Shown here: in pieces, positions 17,152 through 24,651 of the stretch
How positions within the stretch are numbered: position 1 is the stretch's first letter
How the letters are laid out: each line of letters opens with the position of its first letter
Assembly: GCA_036392375.1 (NCBI GenBank)
Contig: DASVYC010000081.1
Coordinates: 62,001-126,000, forward strand
Source: JAFEBO01 sp036392375
Lineage (GTDB): Bacteria > Planctomycetota > Phycisphaerae > Phycisphaerales > UBA1924
Length of the DNA: 64,000 nucleotides
Reading direction: 5' to 3'
Program-made: the position numbers and the translations under genes
Notes under the pieces: model-generated
Database searches by the model: none
The model's input: only the letters and a program-made list of their open reading frames with translations
Told to the model about the DNA's origin: nothing

Positions 17152-17655
17152 ATGCGCAGGCGTCCCAGCAATCTCTCGGGCGGCACGCCGCATGTGAACG
17201 TCACGCCGATGATCGACGTGGTGATGTGCCTGATCATTTTTTACTTGATGGTCGGGCACCTCGCGTCGGGGCGGAGCGGGAGCGTGAACCTGCCCAGCGC
17301 CGGCCAGGGCGAGCGGGCGGAGCAGGCGGCCCCGATCGTGATCAACCTGGCGCCGAGCGATGAGCCGGGTGCGGCGCCCGACGCCGAGCCGGTGCTGCTG
17401 ATCGGCGATGAGCGGGTGCTGATGCGGAACCTGGCGCAGCGGCTCAAGGACCTGGCGACGCTTTCGCCGGGTGCGGAGGTGCAGGTGCGTGCGGATCGGC
17501 GGCTGGCGTACGGCAGCGTCTCGCCGGTGCTGAACGCGTGCCGCGAAGCCGGGCTCTTGTCGGTGAAGCTGGTGGCGCAGCGCGGCACCCCGAGCGGCGG
17601 CCTCCCGAGCAACGCCAAGCCGGGCAGCACCAACGCGGGCGGAGGACAGCCATGA
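17152..17655 (+). CDS. ExbD/TolR-family protein (first copy)
   Basis: 167 residues. It has a short cytoplasmic N-terminus, a single transmembrane helix with the conserved proton-carrying Asp (NVTPMIDVVMCLIIFYLMVGHLA), then a periplasmic domain with VLLIGDERVLMRNLAQRLKDL and VQVRADRRLAYGSVSPVLNACREAGLLSVKLV. It pairs with the upstream ExbB-like channel. Its stop overlaps the start of a second ExbD paralogue (ATGA). Confidence 0.86.
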   Translation: MRRRPSNLSGGTPHVNVTPMIDVVMCLIIFYLMVGHLASGRSGSVNLPSAGQGERAEQAAPIVINLAPSDEPGAAPDAEPVLLIGDERVLMRNLAQRLKDLATLSPGAEVQVRADRRLAYGSVSPVLNACREAGLLSVKLVAQRGTPSGGLPSNAKPGSTNAGGGQP

Positions 17656-18125
17656 GCCGCCCGCGTGTGCTGCGTCGGCGCAACGCGCTGGCAACCCACG
17701 AACTCCACTACGGCCCGAACATGACGCCGATGGTGGACGTGGTGATGGTGATTTTGGTGTTCTTCATGGCGAGCGCGAGTGTCTTGGGACCGGAGTGGCT
17801 GCTGAAAACAGCGCTCCCGCCGAGCAAGCCCTCGCCCATCGCGCCCAGCCCGGACATCACGCGGATCGAGCTGCAGCTCGCGATGAACGCGGGCGTGGTG
17901 GTGGTGCGGGTGCGTGAGGCGACGGACGCGAAGATCGACGGCGGCGGGATCGACGATGCGATCCGGTTCCTGAACGAAGTGGTGCAGCGGCGGAACCCCA
18001 AGCAGCTCGCGGTGGTGGTGCGGCCGCGGAGCGAGGTGCCGTATGAGACTGTGGTCCAGCTGCACGAATTGTGTGCGCGGCTGGGGATCGAGAAGATCGG
18101 GATCCTCGATCCGGCGAAGCAGTAA
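17652..18125 (+). CDS. ExbD/TolR-family protein (second copy)
   Basis: 157 residues. Same layout as the preceding gene: YGPNMTPMVDVVMVILVFFMASASVL membrane helix with conserved Asp, then a periplasmic domain including VQRRNPKQLAVVVRPRSEVPYETVVQLHELCARLGIEKIGIL. The start at 17652 overlaps the stop of the first copy. Two ExbD-type subunits per ExbB channel, as here, allow a hetero-dimeric stator; that is an inference. Confidence 0.86.
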   Translation: MSRPRVLRRRNALATHELHYGPNMTPMVDVVMVILVFFMASASVLGPEWLLKTALPPSKPSPIAPSPDITRIELQLAMNAGVVVVRVREATDAKIDGGGIDDAIRFLNEVVQRRNPKQLAVVVRPRSEVPYETVVQLHELCARLGIEKIGILDPAKQ

Positions 18126-18144
18126 CAGCGCGTGTCGGCGAGCC

Positions 18145-19803
18145 TCAGTGGCGCCGGACGGTGAGGTACATCCAGAACGTGTACGCCGCGAGCAGGATCA
18201 CGCCTCCCCAGAGGAGCGAGAGTCCCGGCCAGCCGTGGGCGTGGGTGAACTGCTGCCCTCCCGCGATGGTGATGACGCACAGGAGCGCGGGGAAGAAGGA
18301 CCAGAGGTAAACCGTCAGCGGCAGGCTCTTGCTGAAGCGCAGGGCCGTTACCGCGCCGGTAAGCAGCATCACCAGGCAGCTCACCGACAAGGCCACGCGA
18401 TCGTTCTGCTTGCCCAGGATCTCGCGGGACAGGTCGGCCAATTCGCGGCGGAGTTCACCGGTCACGACCCGGATGGTGCTGGAAGACTGCATCGTGTCGC
18501 CTTGGGCAAGCAACTCGAGCGAGGTCATCTTGAGCAGGCTCTCGGCCTGGGACTGAGGGGCACGCAAGGCGCCCAGCGACAGCCGCTCGCGCTTGGTGGC
18601 GTCCTGACGATCGGAGCCGAGCGGGGCGCTGTTGGCGTCGCGGAGCTCGAGCCGCAGGGCCATGCCGGTGGCGGCGGTTTCTTCGGTGAGATCGGGGGCG
18701 AGGACGAGGCTGCGGGCCGCGTGGCGAACACCAGCCCCGGCGTCGCTGCCGCGGAGGACGTCCACGGTGGCGAACTCGCCGCGGGGCACGACCGTCCACG
18801 CGCGGCCGGGCCCGTTCTGCAGCGAACGCCCGCTGACGACCACCTGGCGCCCCGCGCTGTCGAGCAGGGTGAACGAGCCGGTGAGGTTGAGGGTGCGTGA
18901 GAACTCCTCGACGACGCGCTCGCGCGCGATCTCGGTCGCGAGCTGGCGACGGCGCTGGTCGATCCAGCCCATCCGCTCCGGGCGGTTGCGCAGATCGCGG
19001 AGCTCATCCGAACGCAAGAACTTCGGATCGTCCGCCAGCGTCGCCGGGACGGTGAGCGAGACGGGCAGCGTGCGCCCGGTGACGAGGCCGGTCTTGGCGT
19101 CCTTGCTGACAAAGTCCTCGAACCGCATCGCGAGGCGGGTTGTCGGGCCGGTGTCGCCCTGGCTGGGCTGCGGGAAGAGCCAGATGGTGGCGCGGCTCGC
19201 GGTGCCTTCGCTGATGACCGCGCCGCCGGGATCGCGCTCGAGCACCGCGGGCCGCGCGAGCACCACGCCGGAGCTGGCGCCGCTGGCGGGATCGACCTCG
19301 ATGGGCTGGGCGCGATCGGCATAGACAAGGTACTTCTTGAGATCGACGCTCTGCCCGCGGTTGATGTTTGTGGCGAGGAGCTTGGCGATGTCCTCGGTGA
19401 TCATCAGCCGCATGGTCTGCAGGAACCGCGGGATGACCTGGTCGGAGAGGACGGTCATGCCCACGAGGAGCACGAGCCCGAGCGCCGCCGCGGGGAGCAG
19501 CAACGACCGGTGCGACACGCCGCCGGACGCGGCGGCGACGAACTCGTTGTCCGTGCTGAGGCGGTAGTACACCAGCGAACTGGCGAAACATCCCGCGAAT
19601 GGCAGGGCGTACGCGAGCATCGGGGGGATCGCGAGCAGTGTGTACTTGATGGCATCGAGCGGGCCGAGCCGGCCGTCGGCGAGGGGCTTGATCGTCGCCG
19701 CGAACGCGATCACGCTCACGAGCACCGCCGCCGTGATCACCACCGTCCGGGCGAGCTCCCAGAAGATCGAGGTCCAGAGGGTGATGGGTTGGGGGCGGGC
19801 CAT
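18145..19803 (-). CDS. LptF/LptG-family permease, enlarged
   Basis: 552 residues. It is a membrane component of the lipopolysaccharide-export type (LptB2FG) that extracts lipid from the inner membrane. Visible parts are an N-terminal transmembrane pair (TVVITAAVLVSVIAFAATIKPL, YTLLAIPPMLAYALPFAGCFASSLVYYRLSTDNEFVAAASGGVSHRSLLLPAAALGL) with the typical 'D-E-x-A-A-ASG' loop, and a C-terminal helix group (VALSVSCLVMLLTGAVTALRFSKSLPLTVYLWSFFPALLCVITIAGG). The family is usually about 360 residues, so the periplasmic domain is about 190 residues larger. Only one such gene is in the window, and it is convergent with the ExbD genes. Confidence 0.8.
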   Translation of the reverse strand: MARPQPITLWTSIFWELARTVVITAAVLVSVIAFAATIKPLADGRLGPLDAIKYTLLAIPPMLAYALPFAGCFASSLVYYRLSTDNEFVAAASGGVSHRSLLLPAAALGLVLLVGMTVLSDQVIPRFLQTMRLMITEDIAKLLATNINRGQSVDLKKYLVYADRAQPIEVDPASGASSGVVLARPAVLERDPGGAVISEGTASRATIWLFPQPSQGDTGPTTRLAMRFEDFVSKDAKTGLVTGRTLPVSLTVPATLADDPKFLRSDELRDLRNRPERMGWIDQRRRQLATEIARERVVEEFSRTLNLTGSFTLLDSAGRQVVVSGRSLQNGPGRAWTVVPRGEFATVDVLRGSDAGAGVRHAARSLVLAPDLTEETAATGMALRLELRDANSAPLGSDRQDATKRERLSLGALRAPQSQAESLLKMTSLELLAQGDTMQSSSTIRVVTGELRRELADLSREILGKQNDRVALSVSCLVMLLTGAVTALRFSKSLPLTVYLWSFFPALLCVITIAGGQQFTHAHGWPGLSLLWGGVILLAAYTFWMYLTVRRH

Positions 19804-19807
19804 GGGG

Positions 19808-19850
19808 AAGGGGTGAGTACTTAGGTCTTAGGACTTAGGGCCGAGGTGTG
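19808..19850. repeat. Octamer repeat arm (CTTAGGTC / CTTAGGAC units)
   Basis: Three octamer units AGTACTTAGGTCTTAGGACTT sit between the LptF/G start and the gatB end. The same unit, with both arms present, occurs at 51981-52063. Confidence 0.7.
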
Positions 19851-19862
19851 AGGGAGAGGCAA

Positions 19863-21683
19863 TCAGCCGTTGGAGAGTTTGGCGAGTAGGGCATCGCGGA
19901 CGTGCTTCGCGTCGAGCGTGCCGCCGCCGAGTTTGACGACGGCGCCGACGAGACGGCCGACGGCTTGGACCTTCCCGGCCTTCACGTCGGCCGCGGCTTG
20001 GGCGTTCTCGGCGATCGCTTGATCGACCCACTTGGCCAGAGCCGCGTCGTCGCGGACGAGGAGCAGGCCGCGGTCTTTGGCGGTGGCCTCGGCGTGGGCG
20101 AGGGAAGAAGAGACATGCACCGCGGAGAACGCAGAGGACGCGGAGGAAGACAATGAAAGAGGTTTGGAAGACGAGGGTGCTGCATCCGCGGCGGTTTCCG
20201 ATGTCCCGCTGCCTGGACCCATCAGCCTCTCTCCGCGTTCTCCGCGTTCTCCGCGTCCTCCGCGGAGAACGTCTTCTGCCTTTTCTTCACATAGCGCCCC
20301 GAACAACTCATCCACACCCTGATTGCTCAGCTTGCCGTCTTCGCGGAGCTTGCCGACGGCGGCGACCGATGCGGGCGTGATGCCCAGCTCGCTGATGAGC
20401 CGCTGCTGTTCGTTGGCCCGCTTCGCGCCCGATTGCAGGAGGATGTTGGCCGCGAGCTTGCCGGCGCGGGCATGTCCGAGGCCCATCGCCTCCATCGCGG
20501 CGATCACACCCTCGTAGAAGAAGCACACGTCGCGCTCTTCCACCATTGCCGCGGCTTCCTTCTTGCCCAAGCCGAACTCTTCCATGTAGCGCCGGTACCG
20601 AGGCAGCGGCAATTCCGGAATCGTCGCCGCGATCCGCGATTTCCACGCCTCGTCCACAACGACAGGAACGAGATCGGGATCGGGGAAGTAGCGGTAATCG
20701 TGCGCGTCTTCCTTCTCGCGCTGCAGGAACGTCTCGCCCTTGCCGCCGCGTGCGTGGTCGTTCCAACCACGCGTCTGCTTCATGCCGCGGCCCATTTCTC
20801 GCTTGTCCGCCAGCCACCGCAGCGGCTGCTGCTCAAGCTCGAATTCGATCGCGCCCTTCACCGCCTTGAAGCTGTTGAGGTTCTTCACCTCGACCACCGG
20901 GGTCTTGATCAGGTGGCCGTCCTTCAGCGTGATGTGCGTGTTGATGTTGGGCTCGAACCGCATGTGCCCCTTCTGCATCACGCCCTCGGAGACGCCGAGG
21001 AATCGGCACACATTCCGCAGCACGCGGCAGAAGGCCACGCACTGATCCGCGCTCGTGAAGTCCGGCTGGGTCACGATCTCCAAGAGCGGCGTTCCCGCTC
21101 GGTTGTAGTCGGCGATCGAGAAGTCGATCGCGCCACCACCCGGCGCCTCGTGCAGCAGCTTGCCCGCGTCTTCTTCGAGGTGCGCCCGGATGATCCCGAT
21201 CCGCGTCGGCTCGGCATCAAGGTCGAGCTGTCCCTGGGCGTCGAGGGCGGGCACATCGATGCTGCCGTCGAAGCACAGCGGCAGGTCGTATTGGCTGATC
21301 TGATACGCCTTGGGCAGATCGGGGTAGAAGTAGCCCTTGCGGTCCCACTTGGTCAGCGGCGCAATCTGGCACTGCAGGGCCAGCCCGACCTTGATCGCCA
21401 TCTCGACCGCCACCTTGTTCATGACGGGCAGCGCACCGGGCAGGGCGAGCACGGTGGGATCGATAAGCGTGTTGGGAAGCACGGCCGCCCGAAGAGACGC
21501 GTGCGAGGCGTGATCGCCCTCGTGCCCGTGCGATACGTGATCGGCGTCCGCGTGCGGATCAAAGTCGGGATGGGCGGGATTCGGCGCCCGCGTAAACATC
21601 TTGGTCCGCGTCGCGAGTTCGACGTGCACCTCCATGCCGACGATGAGCTTCACCGATGCGATGTCCGACGCCGAGAGCGACAT
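19863..21683 (-). CDS. gatB: Asp-tRNA(Asn)/Glu-tRNA(Gln) amidotransferase subunit B, with in-frame repeat insertion
   Basis: 606 residues against about 480 for the family. GatB phosphorylates and amidates the mischarged tRNA. The family pattern is clear: KLIVGMEVHVELAT, LPGALPVMN, YFYPDLPKAYQISQYDLPL, HLEEDAGKLLH, DYNRAGTPLLEIVTQPDF, and the YqeY-like tail ending in HVRDALLAKLSNG. There are two oddities. About 50 residues near positions 473-522 are encoded by a nonamer palindrome (20119-20265) and are low in complexity. The zinc-binding Cys pairs that normally precede LGLPGALPV are absent, replaced by a His/Asp-rich stretch with HADADHVSHGHEGDHASH. Probably functional despite both changes. 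Confidence 0.9.
   Translation of the reverse strand: MSLSASDIASVKLIVGMEVHVELATRTKMFTRAPNPAHPDFDPHADADHVSHGHEGDHASHASLRAAVLPNTLIDPTVLALPGALPVMNKVAVEMAIKVGLALQCQIAPLTKWDRKGYFYPDLPKAYQISQYDLPLCFDGSIDVPALDAQGQLDLDAEPTRIGIIRAHLEEDAGKLLHEAPGGGAIDFSIADYNRAGTPLLEIVTQPDFTSADQCVAFCRVLRNVCRFLGVSEGVMQKGHMRFEPNINTHITLKDGHLIKTPVVEVKNLNSFKAVKGAIEFELEQQPLRWLADKREMGRGMKQTRGWNDHARGGKGETFLQREKEDAHDYRYFPDPDLVPVVVDEAWKSRIAATIPELPLPRYRRYMEEFGLGKKEAAAMVEERDVCFFYEGVIAAMEAMGLGHARAGKLAANILLQSGAKRANEQQRLISELGITPASVAAVGKLREDGKLSNQGVDELFGALCEEKAEDVLRGGRGERGERGERLMGPGSGTSETAADAAPSSSKPLSLSSSASSAFSAVHVSSSLAHAEATAKDRGLLLVRDDAALAKWVDQAIAENAQAAADVKAGKVQAVGRLVGAVVKLGGGTLDAKHVRDALLAKLSNG
20119..20265. repeat. Nonamer palindromic element, copy 3, inside gatB
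   Basis: CACCGCGGAGAACGCAGAGGACGCGG on the plus strand at the left is complementary to CTCCGCGTTCTCCGCGTCCTCCGCGG at the right. The element lies in the linker between the central and YqeY-like parts of gatB and keeps the frame open. Confidence 0.9.
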
Positions 21684-21712
21684 GCCGCATCGTAGTTCTG
21701 AGTGGGGGTCTC

Positions 21713-21769
21713 AGTAGGACCGGCCTCCGGCCGGCCGTCACCAGTAGGGCCGGCTTCCAGCCGGTCCTT
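21713..21769. repeat. Two REP-like hairpins in direct repeat
   Basis: CAGTAGGACCGGCCTCCGGC and CAGTAGGGCCGGCTTCCAGC start two successive GC-rich stem-loops (GGCCGG / CCGGCC type) between the gatB start and the end of the upstream gene. They resemble widespread repetitive extragenic palindromes. Confidence 0.7.
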
Positions 21770-21772
21770 CCG

Positions 21773-23425
21773 TTAGAGCGAGAGCGCCACCCGCACCACC
21801 CGCTGCACCGCCTCGCCCGCCCGCGGTCGTGACAGGCCCAGGGCCGCCGCCACTTCGCGGACGGTTCGTGGCCGCGGTCCCAAACGCAGCTCCCACACCC
21901 GACGGTCGGGCTCGGCCTGCCGGGCCTCGATGCTCGCAGAGACCGACGGATCGAGCCATGTTGGCGATGCCACCACCGCCGCCCGCCACGGGCACGCGGC
22001 GTCCACCCAATTCGGCGACGGCACCGCCATACTCCGCGTCGCCCGTCGCGTCGCCAGCACCTTCTCGCGCCCCGCGAACCACTCCGAGAGCGACTTACCA
22101 ACCGCCAGCGACACCGGTGCCGCCAGACGGCCGCCGATCTCGCGCCGCACCGCCTCCGGCGGCAGAAACCCCTCGATCGCACCGCCGACGGCCGCGACGC
22201 CGCGCAAGATCGCCGCGGCCAGATCCGAAGGCTCCAGCCTCTCCGGTTCGCCCGCGACCGCCACGATCGACTCCACCACCAGGGCACTCTGGGCCGCGAT
22301 CAGCTCCAACCGGGCCCGCAAGGCCCAGCGCAGCGCACACTCCGCCTCATCGATCGCATCCGCCGAGGGCAACTCCGCGTCTCGACCCATCAGCCGTGCG
22401 GCAAGCGCCACGCCGGCGTGATGCGTTCGCGCCCACGCTGCTTCAGTCGCCCGCTCCATCGCGTTGCGTGACTTCATGGACTCCAGCAGATCTTCGAGTG
22501 TCGACGCCCGCAACAACCGCAGCGTGTGCTCGGACAACTCGCCGACCGTCGCGACCCGATCCATCTCGACGAGCGAACGCGGCGGCGAACCCTGCGAGGG
22601 CACGCGCTCCGACAACTCCAAGGCCCGCAGCCGCTGGGCCCGAGCCGCCAGCAGCGAGTGGATCACCGCTCCCCGCGTGCGCCGGGCCGCCTTCGCGATC
22701 GAACCGACACCCTCGCCCGCATCCCAACGCGTCAGCAGTTCAACGGATCCGCGACGAGTGGAGGCCCGGGGTGTCGTTCGCTGTACCGCTCGGCGCACCG
22801 TGCTGGTCGAGCGTCCCACTTTCTTCGCGAGGTGTGCCGCCACCTTCGCGGTGCTGGCGCCGGTCCGCGCCCGCAGCTTCGCGGCACGTTCGGTCAGAGA
22901 GTTCCTCGTTTGATCGTCCGTTCGCGAGAACGCCGCGGCCTTCTTCAGCCGTTCGGCGTGCCGCCGCTCGAACGCGAGCACCGACGCCTCCGGAAACACC
23001 AGTGTGCTGCGGCCACGCGTGTCACGCACCCGCAGCGCCACCAAACCGGATTTGCGGTAACGCTCGACGGTCTTGCGATCGACCTTCCAGCGTCTGCACA
23101 CCTCGGCCTGCGTCAGGAGCGTGCCGAACAACTTCACGTCGGCTCGCTCCACAGCCGACTGCGCCGTCAGCCGCTCGATCAGCCGCGGCAACTCCGTTCG
23201 CAAAGCCGTACCCGGCGTCGGCTCCAGCTCGGCCTCCACTTCGCCGCGATAGCCGGTGAGGCGAAAGACAATCCAGCTCCGCGGATACGCCGCCTCGTCG
23301 TCGATGAGGTCGATCGTCTCCGCCGCCCGCTGAATATCGCGAAGCACCGCCGCCTTGGGCGCAAACCGCAGCTCATCCGCGAGCGAGGCAAGCACCGGGA
23401 GTTTCAGCTTCGGCCAGGCGGGCAT
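21773..23425 (-). CDS. Large helix-turn-helix protein with sigma-70-like C-terminus
   Basis: 550 residues. Near residue 100 there is an excisionase/MerR-like HTH (LLTQAEVCRRWKVDRKTVERYRKSGLVALRV), and a further HTH-like stretch follows (KVAAHLAKKVGRSTSTVRRAVQR). The middle is helical with EPSDLAAAILRGVAAVGGAIEGFLPP, reminiscent of sigma region 2. The end, PRTVREVAAALGLSRPRAGEAVQRVVRVALSL, closely follows sigma-70 region 4.2. I therefore read it as a divergent sigma-like or DNA-binding transcription regulator, without assigning a target. ATG 23425 (MPAWPKLKLP) is the start. A nonamer palindrome stands just upstream. Confidence 0.55.
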   Translation of the reverse strand: MPAWPKLKLPVLASLADELRFAPKAAVLRDIQRAAETIDLIDDEAAYPRSWIVFRLTGYRGEVEAELEPTPGTALRTELPRLIERLTAQSAVERADVKLFGTLLTQAEVCRRWKVDRKTVERYRKSGLVALRVRDTRGRSTLVFPEASVLAFERRHAERLKKAAAFSRTDDQTRNSLTERAAKLRARTGASTAKVAAHLAKKVGRSTSTVRRAVQRTTPRASTRRGSVELLTRWDAGEGVGSIAKAARRTRGAVIHSLLAARAQRLRALELSERVPSQGSPPRSLVEMDRVATVGELSEHTLRLLRASTLEDLLESMKSRNAMERATEAAWARTHHAGVALAARLMGRDAELPSADAIDEAECALRWALRARLELIAAQSALVVESIVAVAGEPERLEPSDLAAAILRGVAAVGGAIEGFLPPEAVRREIGGRLAAPVSLAVGKSLSEWFAGREKVLATRRATRSMAVPSPNWVDAACPWRAAVVASPTWLDPSVSASIEARQAEPDRRVWELRLGPRPRTVREVAAALGLSRPRAGEAVQRVVRVALSL

Positions 23426-23473
23426 GAGAGTGCTTTCTCGGGGGTTACAACAAGCGGGCCAGGCTGATCCAGA

Positions 23474-23627
23474 CATTTCACCGCGGAGGACGCGGAGAGC
23501 GCAGAGAGGGGAGAATGGTTCAATTCAAAGAGTCAGCCGTCGTTTGCTCTGTTTCCTTGCATCTGTCTTCACTATCCATCTCTTGTCTTCCTCCGCGTCC
23601 TCAGCGTCCTCCGCGGTGAAATGCCTT
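23474..23627. repeat. Nonamer palindromic element, copy 4
   Basis: CATTTCACCGCGGAGGACGC at the left and its complement, ending CCTCCGCGGTGAAATG, at the right. Ends match copy 1. It fills the gap between the mqnA end and the HTH gene start. Confidence 0.9.
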
Positions 23628-23649
23628 TCTGTTCCGAGAACACATCGAT

Positions 23650-24510
23650 CTACATCTCGACAAACCGCGCCTCCGCCGACGTGATCAGATCCGCGCTCAC
23701 GCACTCGGCGAAGAACCGCCGCACCGCCTCGCGCTCTCGCTCACCCACGCGGTAGCGCAGCAGCTCACCCAAGTACTTCCGCGCCAAGTCCGGCGGCCAG
23801 CGGAACTCGCTCGCTTTCTCCAGGATGATCCGGTCCATCCGCGTCAGGTTGTGCCGGAGCTGCCGGTCCAGCAGCGCCGCGGCGACTCTCAGCGGCTCAC
23901 GCTGTCCCGCGTCCTGCACGTCTTCGCTGCGGCACATCCACATCGCGTATACGAACGGCAAGCCCGTGAGCTTCTTCCATTCCTCGCCGAGGTCCAACTG
24001 GTACGGATATCGCACCGCCGGGGGGGAGTCGGTCACCACCTTGTCGCCGATCATCAGGAGCGTCTCGGGCCACTCGCTGGGGTTCTCGTTGGCGTGCTCG
24101 CGCGTCACCCGCTCGCGGGCGTCGAACGCCGCCACCTTCACCTTCCGGCCGTAGGCACGCTTGAGGATCACCTGGGCGAGCGCAATCGAGGTGTGGCTGT
24201 CGGTGTCGGCGGCCAGGGTCGAGATCTGCTCCGGCGGCACGGCCGAGAAGACCCGCACCGTCAGCGTCGGGCCGTCGCAGCCGATCATGCCGCTGGAGAG
24301 CATCGCGAACGCGCCGCCCGTGCCGCCCACGTTGGCCCGTGCTGCATCGATCACGCTCACCAGGGCGATGTCGACCTCGCGTGAGCGCAGCATCCCCGAG
24401 AGTCGGGAGGGTGCCGCGGGAACGAGGGCCAATTGGGGCAGCTTCTCCAAGCCGTCCACCAAGGGCGTGGTGTTCAGGTACTTCACGATGCCGACGCGGA
24501 TCGGGTCCAT
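23650..24510 (-). CDS. mqnA: Chorismate dehydratase (menaquinone biosynthesis, futalosine pathway)
   Basis: 286 residues. MqnA dehydrates chorismate to 3-enolpyruvylbenzoate, the first step of the futalosine route to menaquinone. The periplasmic-binding-protein-like fold is seen from RVGIVKYLNTTPLVDGLEKL, with SRLSGMLRSREVDIALVSVIDAAR, HTSIALAQVILKRAYGR, LLMIGDKVV and LDLGEEWKKLTGLPFVYAMWMCR. MqnD is a related paralogue, but the N-terminal NTTPL and GDKV motifs favour MqnA. ATG 24510 is chosen over 24522. It is divergent from an ABC permease gene. Confidence 0.88.
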   Translation of the reverse strand: MDPIRVGIVKYLNTTPLVDGLEKLPQLALVPAAPSRLSGMLRSREVDIALVSVIDAARANVGGTGGAFAMLSSGMIGCDGPTLTVRVFSAVPPEQISTLAADTDSHTSIALAQVILKRAYGRKVKVAAFDARERVTREHANENPSEWPETLLMIGDKVVTDSPPAVRYPYQLDLGEEWKKLTGLPFVYAMWMCRSEDVQDAGQREPLRVAAALLDRQLRHNLTRMDRIILEKASEFRWPPDLARKYLGELLRYRVGEREREAVRRFFAECVSADLITSAEARFVEM

Positions 24511-24651
24511 GCTCGCTCCCACGGAACGTTCGCAGCCGCGGGCGCGAGCGTTTCACGCAGGCAAGGGTATTGTCCGTCACGCCTCTCCGAAACAGGCCAG
24601 CGGGACTCCGAGGCGAGCCACCGCGGAAGCATCTCCGCTACACTCGCCCCC

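Noticed and set aside
23474..23627. Insertion sequence
   Set aside because: The palindromes contain no transposase gene and are far too short; they are listed as repeats.
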